From: Alisma plantago-aquatica
Lineage: Eukaryota; Streptophyta; Magnoliopsida; Alismatales; Alismataceae
Length of the DNA: 64,000 bases
NCBI GenBank assembly: GCA_963693085.1
Contig: OY856409.1
Coordinates: forward strand, 518,034,303 to 518,098,302
Direction: 5' to 3'
The notes beneath the pieces were generated by a model. That model ran no database searches. It was given only the letters and a program-made list of their open reading frames with translations, and was not told the origin of the DNA. This document shows positions 10,830 to 21,182 of this stretch, in pieces (the first letter of the stretch is position 1; the number at the start of each line of letters is the position of its first letter). Made by a program: the position numbers and the translations under genes.

Positions 10830-11540
10830 ATCAAATACTTAGTGAATGCTTCCACATTAATTAATTATGTTTTTGTGAGTTGTATGTCACACCTATCTCA
10901 AAGGAAACTGATTGTCTATGTCATGGTAGGATCATGTCAGCCTTGTTTGATGAACTATATGACATCTACCATAGAATCCCAACCAAAGTTGAACTTTGGA
11001 TGGCCTTAGATTCTAAATTTGGTTTAGAAGATATTGGTCTTGAGTGTTATGCCTTTGTTGAATGGCTAACATATAATATGGTTGATGATAAATATGTTTC
11101 AGATCAAGTTATAGAATACAAAACTTAGTCTCTAAAGTCCATGGACAAAGGTTATAACCTTGATGAAAACGTTCAAATCGCAGCCCTCATAGAGAAACTC
11201 CCACCTTCTTGGAAGAATTTTTCTAGGTACCTTAGACATAGACAAGGGAACATTTCCATGGCATCATTAGTTAAATCCCTAAAACTAAGGACAGATATAG
11301 GGAACAAGATAGCAAGTCTAATCCTACTGTCAACATGGTTATAGGTGATAAAGATAAGAATAAACCTAACGCTTCCCATATCCATAAGAAATTCAAACCT
11401 TCTTTTAAGGGCCGCAAGAACCACCAAAATCAGAGAAATAATAATAGTGATCAAGGAGAAAAATGTGTATGCTTTGTGTGGTGATAAACCTGACCACTTA
11501 GCAAATGTGTGTAGATTTTGTAAAGGTTAGAGAAAATAGA
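10830..11540 (+). pseudogene. Copia gag remnant (UBN2-like) with decayed zinc knuckle
   Basis: Broken frames across 10880-11530 read through pieces of a Copia gag: a stretch around LWMALDSKFGLED, then LPPSWKNF and a serine/asparagine/lysine-rich linker. It ends near 11470-11530 in ALCGDKPDHLANVC, a zinc knuckle that has lost regular CCHC spacing. Several stops and frame changes separate the pieces. The UBN2-type gag family forms the particle shell in Copia elements; this copy cannot. No 5' LTR or primer-binding site was found upstream, so the element appears truncated on its left. Confidence 0.75.
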
Positions 11541-11662
11541 ATGTCCAGGCTCCTAAAAATCCTGAAGTAAACATGATCATTGTAGGGGTGGTCCCTTCCT
11601 CTTATGTAGAAAGGTTATAAAATCCTGTCAATCCTTTTGTTGAATTATCTTCAGATTGGTAC

Positions 11663-12070
11663 ATGGATTCCGGTGCCACCTACCATATTTGTTTTGACCA
11701 ATCCATCTTTTCCACCTACCAGGCCAAATTCGGCAGAGTGATGAAGTTGGTAGATCATTCATCTATCATTCCTATTTCTGGCCTTGGATATGTTGATATA
11801 AAGCTTACTTCAGGAAATACTCTTAGACTGCATGATGTCCAACATGTTCCTTCTTTTTGTAGAAATCTGATTAGTCAAGTTGTTTTGCAACATTCTGGTT
11901 ATACCTTATTGTTTCAAGGCAATAGAGTTGTAATTTCAAAGAATGGTTCTTATATTGGTCTTGGTTACACTTGTAGTGGTCTTATAAAACTATCTTGTGT
12001 TTCATGTAATGCATCTCCTGTTAATGATACATCTTCTAATATCTTAGTTTCTGAAATTAGTGATGTTTAG
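11663..12070 (+). pseudogene. Copia aspartic protease remnant
   Basis: The frame opens at the retropepsin catalytic motif DSGATYH (11666 onward), followed by the Copia-typical VQHVPSF and a flap region. It matches the protease plus pre-integrase linker of Copia polyproteins over about 130 residues. A TAG at 12068-12070 stands just before HACLGHV, where Copia elements usually have a tryptophan (WHxRLGH), so the linker to integrase is cut by a single nonsense change. The active-site triad DSG is intact, but the frame is isolated. Confidence 0.8.
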
Positions 12071-12950
12071 CATGCATGTCTTGGTCATGTGAATAAAAAC
12101 ATGATGAAATGCATGATTCATTTAGATCTAATTCCTAAGACTCATATTGATATATCTGATAGATGCCAAATTTGTATGCAAGATAAGCTTCTTAAGAAGC
12201 CATTTAAATCAGTAGTAGAATGTGATACATCCTTGCTTGAATTAATTCATACTTATGTTTGTGGTTTTAATAATTTTCTCACTCGTGATGGTATGAGATA
12301 CTTTGTTATGTTTACAAATGATTTTTCTAAATATTGTTCTATTTTCTTGCTGAAAACTAAGGATGAACAATTAGAAAAATTTAGGATCTATATAACTCAA
12401 GTAGATAAACAACTACAGCAGAACATTAAGAGAATGAGGTCCAATAGAGGTGGTGAGTGTACTTCTAATGAAATTAACAAGTTTTGTGGGGACCATGACA
12501 TTATATATGAAACCACTGCCCCATATAATCCTCAATATAATGGAGTAGTTGTGAAGAAGAATAGAACATTAATTGACATGGTCAATTCAATGCTAATCGA
12601 GTCTGGACTTAATCACAGACTATGGGGGAATCCCTTCATATAGCCAACTACATTCTGAACTATATACCTTTTAGAAACCTTAACAAAACACCCTATGAAC
12701 TTTGTCTTAATAAGAAATCTTATTTAAAATACCTCAAAGTGTGGTGGTGTTTAGCCAAGGTTAAGATCCCTAAAAATAAGAGGAGAAAACTATGACCTAA
12801 AATTGTTGATACTATCTTTATTGCATATGTTGAAAACAGTAATGCCAATAGATTCCTAGTAATAAAAGTTGAAATATCAGACATTAGCATCAAGTCTATA
12901 CTTGAGATTAGACATGTAGACATTGTTTATTATGAAACCATATTTCCGTT
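12071..12950 (+). pseudogene. Copia integrase remnant with all three catalytic acids lost
   Basis: The zinc-binding pre-integrase region (HACLGH ... CQICMQ) and the integrase core run in one frame to 12643, then break up. In Copia integrases the catalytic acids sit in HTDxCGP, SDRGGE and NGVAERKNR. Here the corresponding reads are HTYVCGF, SNRGGE and NGVVVKKNR, so the D, D and E are replaced by Y, N and V. The frame ends at TAG 12641-12643, and further integrase-like segments (KTPYELC-type) are scattered to about 12950. The enzyme cannot be active. Confidence 0.8.
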
Positions 12951-13228
12951 TAAGGAAACAGTTCCTAGATAGGTTAGTGAAGACCCTTCTTCCTCTTCTC
13001 CTGCTAAACTTCTTATAGTTCCACCTTCTTATGAAGTAGAACATGAACTCCTTGTAGATGGACATCCAAGTGATCTAGATAGGAGTAAAAGGACTAAAGT
13101 TGACCAGAACTGGTCCTGACTTCTACACCTTCATAGTAGAAGAAGACCCACGTACCTATGAGGATGCCATGAAATTCATAGACTCTAGCTTTTAGAAGGA
13201 AGCTGTAGATAATGAAATAGAACCAATT

Positions 13229-14212
13229 ATGAACAATCATACTTGGATTCTTACTGAGCTTCCTTCAGGCTGCAAGACTATTGGATGTAAATGGGTATTT
13301 AGGAAAAAGATGAGGGCAAATGGTTCCATTGATAAGTTTAAGGCCAGACTAGTAGCCAAATGCTTTAGTCAAAAGGAAGGATTTGATTACTTCTATGCAT
13401 ATGCACCAATAGCTAAAATCTCTTCCATTTGTGTCCTAGTTTCTTTAGCTACGATCCATAAGCTTGAAATCCATCAAATAGATGTCAAGACAGCCATTTT
13501 GAATGGAGATCTTGAAGAAGAGTTATATATGGATCAACCTGAAGGTTTTGTTGCATCTAGACAAGAACATAAAATTTTGAGACTTGTCAAGTCCTTGTAC
13601 GGACTGAAACAAGCACCTAAACAATGGAATGATAAGTTTGATAAAATTGTTTTTCTTCTAGATTTATTGCAAATGAATCTGATGATTGCATTTATTCCAA
13701 AATTGTTGATTATGACTACATTATTATGTACTTAATATGTAGATGATATATTGCTATTTGAATCTAATTCTGAAATTATTGCTGAAACTAAATCTTTTCT
13801 TGCTAGCAATTTCGATATGAAAGATTTAGGACTTGTTGATGTAATACTTGGTATTAAATTGAGTAGATCTTCTTCTAGTTTTGTACTTGATCAAACTCAT
13901 TACATTGATAAAATATTGCATAGATTTGATATGTTTGATTGTACTCCTGTTAATACACCTTATGATCCAAATTTACATCTTGTGGTATATAAGGGTAATC
14001 CTATGCATCAACATAGATATGCTCAAGCAATAGGAAGCTTAATGTACCTGGCTAATTGCAATAGGCCTGATATTTCTTATGTTGTAAGCAAGTTGAGTAG
14101 GTATACTAGTTGTCCTAACAAAGACCACTGGAAGGACTTGGTAAGAGTGTTTAAGTACCTTAAAGGTACAACAAAGTATAGTCTATACTACACTGGTTTC
14201 CACCAATGTTAG
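13229..14212 (+). pseudogene. Copia reverse transcriptase remnant
   Basis: The frame 13229-13735 carries the Copia RT start (IGCKWVFRKK), the first catalytic block QIDVKTAILNG and the SLYGLKQAPKQW block. It then runs into a frameshift before the polymerase active site. The active-site sequence YVDDILL is readable at about 13737-13757 in a different frame, directly after a stop. That frame continues to 14212 through MKDLG, VILGIKL and GSLMYLANCNRPDISY, the usual thumb and connection landmarks. Residue patterns fit a Tork-like Copia lineage, though I cannot confirm the clade. At least one frameshift and several stops make it non-functional. Confidence 0.82.
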
Positions 14213-14660
14213 AGGGAAATATTGATGCAAACTAGATTGTAGATTCAGGTGAAACTAAGTCTATTAGTGGGCATGTGTTTTGCCTTGGAGGAGGAGCGGT
14301 TTCTTAGAAATCATCCAAGAAAACTGTGAGAGCTAGATCCACCATGGAGGCTGAGTTTATTACTTTAGATTTAGCTTGTTGTCAAGATGAATGACTTAGA
14401 AAATTATTTATTGATCTGCCAATTGTTTCTAAATTATTTCCTCCTGTCTCTAATTATGTGATAATAAAGCAGTCATTAACAAAGCTAAGCAATCTATGGG
14501 CAACCCGGGTAAGCGCTTTATGAGATTAAGATATGAAGATGTGAGAGATCAAATCACCCATGTGGTCATATATCTATAGAGTATGTGAAATCCGAAATGA
14601 ATATTGCAGATCCACTTACTAAGGGTTAAGCTAGAAATCTATTACTCAGTTTGTCAAGGG
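14213..14660 (+). pseudogene. Copia RNase H remnant
   Basis: Scattered frames give recognisable Copia RNase H pieces: SGHVFCLGGGAVS, KKTVRARSTMEAEFI and the terminal EYVKSEMNIADPLTKG. These are separated by stops and frame changes. The terminal 'ADPLTKG' sequence normally closes the Copia polyprotein just before the 3' untranslated region, and that is its position here. Confidence 0.7.
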
Positions 14661-15247
14661 AGATGGGTCTTCTGCCCATAAATTAAATATTGCAGTGATA
14701 ACCCTACCATTCCAAAATTGGAGATCTGATGAGGGTTAGTTTAAAGGGACAACTAAGTTCTCATATTATGCGGAAGAACACTTTAGAGTTTCACTCCTGA
14801 CCCTCCCTATGGTGCTAGTGATTCAATTATGTCTTAGTATAGGAAGAACTTTTCTCTAAATAGGTTCAAGGCCATTTATTGGCAGGGTATATATCAGACA
14901 AGATACCCTTAGAGATCCCTACCATATGAGTGTAACCCAAGAGTCGGGATTTATGTGAATTGGGCATACTCGCTAAAGCGCTCATGAAATAAGATTCTTG
15001 CAAAGGTTGTTTATGCGCAACACCGATATAAACACATTCTAGTACCCTCACTATGATTGTGCGATTTGCTAAAGTCTGAATCAGGGAGTCTGGTTCAAGA
15101 CGTGGTTCATCACGTCTCTCCGGATTGAAGTGAGTCATTCTAGGCAATGGTTCAAAATCACAAACTAACAATGCTGAAAAGCATAGTAATATAGAAAATT
15201 ATGTTATTTTTTATTTTTTGAAAGATTTTATGGAACATGTGGGAGAA
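14661..15247 (+). other. Copia 3' untranslated region and polypurine tract
   Basis: Non-coding sequence between the RNase H end and the LTR. It includes the CTCCCTATGGTG-type stretch common downstream of Copia pol and ends in a purine-rich GTGGGAGAA at 15239-15247. Confidence 0.5.
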
Positions 15248-15997
15248 TGTTGTATTCTTGTTCTAGAAAATTATATTTTCCATCCATCATTTATCCCATA
15301 CTGCTTGCCTCGGAGCATCATGACTCCTTATAAGGAGTAGTGGTCCACTAGAGGTTAGGCTCTCTCAAGGGCATGGGAATTTATGACTCATTGGACAACC
15401 TTTTGTATTTTTAATAATAAAATAAACACACACAGACTCTCTTGCCTTGCCCAACCCAACTTGGCCCAGTTTGATTCGGCGCGTGCATGAATTTATCTTT
15501 TTACGAAATATTTTTTTATTTTTTATTTTCCGAAATGACATTTGATTTTCTATGTTGCATCATTTGGAGTCCATTGGTAGCATTTAAGACATGCAAAATT
15601 AACCTCTCTTGATTACCCTTTAAGCCGGCCATTGAACGTGATGTTAATGACTCATGTTAGAAAGACCAATAGTTGCAGCCATGCAACAGGCGTTGAGAGT
15701 TACCGCAAGACGGATGAGACATGCTCCATATAAGGAGGCGTCCACTCTCATTTGAAAGATATACCGAGAACATCATCAGGGATACAATGAGAAAGAAAAG
15801 ACTTGAGAAAAATTGTAACCATTACAAAGAGTTTCTTCTCCGCTATCGTTTCCTTTTTTCTCCACCGCAATAAGCTTGTTTTCCCAAACATTCTCGTGTT
15901 TGTTGCTGTCTTACACCGGTGACACTTCGCGGCGCTTGTCTTTCATCTTTACAACCAAGGGCTAAGGAACGAGTTCAACGCAACACTTTCGCTTGCA
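15248..15997 (+). repeat. 3' LTR of the first decayed Copia element (approximate right end)
   Basis: The LTR starts TGTTGTATTC directly after the purine tract. It contains a TATAA box near 15729 in CTCCATATAAGGAGGCG and an AATAA-type signal near 15868. The likely right end is ...CGCTTGCA at about 15997. No matching 5' LTR is in the window, so the right boundary is a judgement from the TG...CA rule and the promoter layout. Confidence 0.55.
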
Positions 15998-18940
15998 CCG
16001 AGTAGATGTACCTGAGTGTGGGTGGCTGAATCTTGGAGATAGACTGGCTGACACACTCATGTTAGGAACAACTGAATCTGTCTTGAAGACATTGTGTCAC
16101 ACGCCTTCTTCTCAGGCTTTGGAGTTTGCATTTCTAACTCATTGCTGGGTTTTTTCAAATCCATTTACAGTTTATTATTACTGGTGTAATTTGGTGGTTG
16201 TTTGTGTGTCATATATAGTTAGCATTTGTCTAATCCGAGCATTATTTACACTCTGCGAACTGCTATAGACCTAACAGTTTTAACTGAAATGTGAGAGTAA
16301 AGAGTCTCATGTACACAAATAATACATTACTTGTACTACAAAGTGATACAATTATTTAACTTTTGTATTCCAGCTCTAACATATTACACGTCCTGTTTTT
16401 CATGTTTTCCTGCACGTTTCCTTCGGAGAAGATGGAATGTATCAAGAATATAGAAAGGAAAGGGTTATCGTGAATGTGCATTGCACTCATTAGACGGTAG
16501 ATGGAGAGAAGCACGTTTTCCCTCACTCGCTTGCATTTCAAGGCGAAAGGACAAGTTTTTTTTATCTCCTTCTGTTTTAGAACCCCGCCTCTGATTTGCG
16601 CTCGGCAAAGACTGGTATCCAGAAAAAGGATCCTTCAACTGAGGTCTCGAAGGGTACTTGTTTGTCTTTCGTTACTTGCCCTTTTTTAAAGTGATGAGAA
16701 ACGGGAGATGATGCGAAGCAACCTTGACAAAAACCAAATAATCCTAATTACGAAGTTTGTTGGGCAACGGTCGGAATCAAACATTCTATTTGATACACCA
16801 CCGCTCTATCATTAAATATGTTAGAAGCAAGTCGAGGTGTAACAGCTAGCGCGTTCGGCATCACCGGGATCGTTGGTCCGCATCGAAACCTCTCGAAGTG
16901 TTGTACGTGTCACATTGCTCATTTGCTCACTGTTCACACCGGTCCTGTTTACGACTTCAGGAGATTAAATCCATAATCTTGTTGGTTGTCATCGGGTATA
17001 TGAGCTATAAAGCCTATAAACAGATAAAGACGTGCTAGTGTACAGTTGTTTTTTTTTAAGTTGTTTTTATATATAGAAAAGATGTTAGTACGGTGCTATC
17101 ATGTCAGAACAACAATAAATGTATATTTAGTGTTCTGGATGATGCAAGTGTAATCGTCATATACGGTATGTGTGATGAAAGTTGAAAAGCAAACAGATGT
17201 GTACAAGAGTTAGACGATATATAAAAAGCCTAGCTAAGCGTGAACTAAATTGTAACCTATTTTCGAGTTCTGAGGTCTGTCGTTTGGGAAGAGGTTCAAA
17301 AGAAAAAATGATTTGAATAGTCGTTCAACTTTATACACATTGTCGATTGGTTTACGGTTTGAAAAAATCTCTTAGCAAAGACAATATGGAACTGAAATAT
17401 GTAAATGTCTTTATTCTCAGCAGGGGAAAAGTCAAATCATTAGGATAAAATTTGGGTGAAGCTGTTTTTTTAATTTGTGATGAATCCTTTGGAAACAAAC
17501 TTAACCCTCACTCAGTATATTTTCATGATTCGTAGGATTTTTTTTACCTTTGTTGACATGGTGTTTGAAAATTAGATTGGGGTATGAGTCAGGTTAATCT
17601 AGATAATGGGATTAGCATAATCCAGATTGAGTCTGATTCAATTTGACAACCCAATCTAATTCTAGTCGGAGTCTATTTGGGTAGCTGATAAACAATTCAG
17701 ATCTAAACTAGATGTAGTCCTATTATATTTAGTTATAATTGGATTTCAACTAGAGTTGACTAAATTTTGTGTAAATAATGCCTTAACATTATTAGATTTA
17801 AAAACAAGTTATCACTATACTTGGCTTAAAATAAAATAACTTCCTTTTAGTACTAGCACACTATAGTTTTTAAATATTAATTATTTATAACTTTGGGATG
17901 AGGTGTCAACTAAAATAGCCATTAACAAATAATGCTATTTACCATTATATAACAAAATGAATCACGGTTTTTAATATGCACATGTATTTCTATGCATGAG
18001 TAGAATTATTCTTATATATATTTTTATCAATGTAAAATGGAATATTGAAATGTATAGACATGTTGGTTTGCACATACATCAACATAAATGCATACATGAG
18101 AGCCTTATTGTCAGTTTTTCATTCAATAGAAAATATTCCAATAAATACTTGTCTCTTAATTGTAATCTTTTTAATGTGTAGTCACTTCAACACAAGGTTG
18201 GCATTAGGGTTTAAATGGGTAGGGCAGAATAGGGTAAATACCCATACCCTTAATCTTCATCAAAGTCTGAGTAATGGGTAGGATAATGCTAAGTCCAAAA
18301 TAAATATATATAGTCAACTATAAACTATTCATCTTGCTTTGAACCATCATTGTGCATTGAAAAGAGGGGTTTGTTCTACATATGCTTGGTTGGGGAAAGG
18401 CTAAATGGTCCCAAAAGGGACATGAAAAAGCTCACTAGAAATAACAGGGGTCACCAAGGGTAGTCCACTTTATCTGTGGCTCTGAATACAAGATTTTTGG
18501 GAACAAGAAACACACAAACAAATAGGCTCAACTAGACCCTTTTATTGTATGACCAAAAATGTCTTTTCCGATACAACTTTACTTGATGCATAACATGGTT
18601 TCCTATAAGATGGATTTAAATGAGAAAGTTAAGCTTCAAATTTATTGACTTCTTATTATGTAAAACCCTAGAGTAATTCCCACACATGATATCTCAATGT
18701 TTTTTTCACATCTTAATTTTAATCTTGCACACTACCTAGCCCTAAAATGAATGATTAAGGTTCTAAGGGAAACAAACTTATATATGCCAATAGTATGATC
18801 TCTTATTAGGGTATGAATTATTCATTCAATATTAGATCTTAACATAAATTTGGTACTATAACTCCTTGTGAATTATTATTAATGCATTAATCACTCTCAT
18901 TACATAATAATATAGACAATATAATTCCCTAGATAAAATA
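15998..18940. other. Unassigned, AT-rich intergenic sequence
   Basis: No gene, RNA or element was recognised. Short open frames at 15993-16268 and 16501-16689 lack known motifs and any convincing codon pattern. The stretch 16500-17000 has somewhat more G+C than its surroundings and could be low-copy DNA. About 18200-18300 holds a short direct repeat (GGGTAGG...AATGGGTAGG). Confidence 0.4.
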
Positions 18941-18960
18941 GAAGATAAAAGTGTACTCAC

Positions 18961-19082
18961 TTAACTGCGCGCTTTGTCCTCACTCACGTGCATGCCAGGA
19001 TCACCTTCCCGACAAGTCACCCATCCCAGTACTACTCCAAGTTGAGCACGCTTAACTATGGAGTTCTTAGTGATGGGCTCCC
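18961..19082 (-). repeat. 5S rRNA-like module (Cassandra-type) embedded in a gypsy LTR
   Basis: Read on the minus strand, this segment has the core of a plant 5S rRNA gene: CCATAGTTAAGCGTGCTC (A box region) and GTAGTACTGGGATGGGTGAC (C box region). It also contains the non-5S sequence GAGGACAAAGCGCGCAGTTAA that in the Cassandra LTR follows the 5S part. The match to the Cassandra LTR at 56870-56990 begins and ends abruptly: both flanks differ. It is either a Cassandra LTR fragment or a module shared with the host LTR. It is too divergent for a functional 5S gene. Confidence 0.75.
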
Positions 19083-19374
19083 GGAATAGAACAATAGATC
19101 AGCTATTCTCTTAATAAGGAATAGGAAGAACTTGTATACCATTGATCCACCATATTATACCATCATGTCAAAATTCACTTATGACATTCATTCTCTTAAT
19201 ATGTCACCCATGAAACATTCTTGTTTCATCTGTTGGCCTTAGCCAATCTGCTAAATAGATATGGAATTACATTTACCATGTACTCATATATCATCAACAT
19301 AGGCATTGGGTTATTACCAATCCTGCTTCATCATTACAGGAATTAGGCCTCTTCCAGGTATTAGACTCTTCCAA

Positions 19375-19993
19375 ACCTGATTACACCGCCATGCATTGGA
19401 CACTACCAACCCTGATTTCATAGCCAGGCATTGGACTTTAACCAATCCTGATTACACCGCCAGGCATTGGACTTTAACCAATCCTGATTACAGGCATTAC
19501 ACCTCTGCCAGGTATTGGACATCTCCAAACCCGATTACACTGCCAGGAATTGGACTTTAACCAATCTTTATTACACCGCCAGACATTGGACTTTAACCAA
19601 TCCTGATTACATGCATTACACCTCTGCCAGGTATTGGACATCTCCAAACCGGATTACACTGCCAGACATTGGACTATAACCAATCCTGATTACACCGCCA
19701 GGCATTGGACTCTAACCAATCTTGATTACACAGCCAGGCATTGGACTTTAACCAATTCTGATTACACATCCATGCATTGGACTTTAAGCAATCCTGATTA
19801 CATGCATTACACCTCTATTGGGTATTGGACCTCTCCAAACCTGATTACACCGCCAGGCATTGGACTTTAACCAATCTTGATTACACCGCCAGGCATTGGA
19901 CTCTAACCAATCCTGATTACACAACCAGACATTGTACTTTAACCAATCATGATTACACAGCCAGGAATTGGACTTTAACCAATCCTGATTACA
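19375..19993. repeat. 36-bp tandem repeat array
   Basis: About 16 degenerate units with consensus around GATTACACCGCCAGGCATTG followed by GACTTTAACCAATCCT. Some units are shortened or carry a CATTACACCTCTGCC variant at regular intervals, giving a partial higher-order pattern. Because 36 is divisible by three, both strands stay open for long stretches (repeat DYTARHWTLTNP on plus); this is a by-product and not evidence of a protein. Confidence 0.85.
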
Positions 19994-20986
19994 TGGATCA
20001 TGGAATATAAATTCCTTTGACCCATCATTAATCATCACATCCTTCCCTAGGCTCTGAACCCTGAGGTTAGCTTTCATAGCTTTTCACATTCATTACTGAA
20101 TGCAATTGTTCCTTTTATTAAGTTTATTAAAACATTATCATTTCTTACAATAAACTTTTATAATTATCTTGGTGTCTCTCACTAAACCACAATTGTTCTC
20201 ATGGCTTATAAGGCCCATAAAGCATCTTGTCTCCTCTCACTAGGCAACATCTAACCATATGGCTCACAAGGCCATTAAACATCTTGTTACCTATCACTAG
20301 GCAACATCTAATCCCCATGGCTCATGAGGCCATTACATATCTTTGTCATTTATCATTAAATGATTATCAATACCAGGTATGAGTTCATTTCTCATCCTTA
20401 TCATGGTATGTTTACATCATACTCATTAGTTTGGTTTCACCCCATGATCAAGGTATATTAGCCAATACTTATCAAAGTATATCAAACTTATTACATTTCA
20501 TTGTAATAATTTACATAACACACTTCATGTGTTTCTTGTCCAAGTATATTGAATTTGAGATGCATCAAGGTATATCAACCCTGAAATGCTAAAAGTGATA
20601 TCTGTCATATCTTGATGTATTACCTTCCTCATCACTTCCATGTACTTGAGTTATCAACTTATTTTGTATTAAGGTATTTCCCATCTTAATACTTCCATCC
20701 ACTAACCTATCACTTTTACCATGAAGTGCATAGGTCACACACAAGAATGGTCCAACTATCTTTTATGATATGGACTCATTTCAGGTTAGGGCATCACTTA
20801 CTATAAGGTTGCCTATAATCAACCATTTGAGATATTTCACCTTTATAAGGCTTTACCCACTATTTTATTATTAGGGTTCTGGATTGTCATCATATTTTCC
20901 AAGATTAGGGCTTCATGTATTATAATTCCAAATTAGAGTTTCACATACCTTCACCATGTATTAGGGCTCCTCATCATACCATTGAA

Positions 20987-21182
20987 TAGGGTTTCACATG
21001 GCATCACCCTAAATTAGGGTTTCACATGGCATCATCCTCAATTAGGGTTTCACATGGAATCAACCTCAATTAGGGTTTCACATGGTATCAACATCAATTA
21101 GGGTTTCACATGGAATCAACCTCAATTAGGGTTTTACATGGCATCACCCTCATTTAGGGTTTCACATGGAATCAACCTTAAT
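20987..21182. repeat. Seven head-to-tail 28-bp units with telomere-like heptamer
   Basis: Each unit reads TAGGGTTTCACATGG followed by a 13-base variable part (such as CATCACCCTAAAT). Seven units are exactly 28 bp long with no indels. The unit contains AAACCCTA on the minus strand, the plant telobox. Looser copies of the same heptamer continue to about 21420. Confidence 0.9.

Noticed and set aside
16694..16815. Short open frame ending in FDTPPLYH with coding-like look, possibly organellar or host
   Set aside because: Only about 40 codons, no recognised domain, no splice context or neighbours.
16760..16815. Minus-strand stretch resembling tRNA A and B boxes (TAGAGCGGTGG ... GTTTGATTCC)
   Set aside because: No acceptor stem or anticodon arm can be drawn around it; spacing is wrong for a tRNA.
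18961..19082. A functional 5S rRNA gene
   Set aside because: Too short and divergent, lacks the 5' part of 5S rRNA, and shares Cassandra-specific sequence beyond the 5S region.
19634..20010. Repeat-protein frames DYTARHWTLTNP on plus and minus
   Set aside because: By-product of a 36-bp array whose length is divisible by three; both strands are open and there is no start context.
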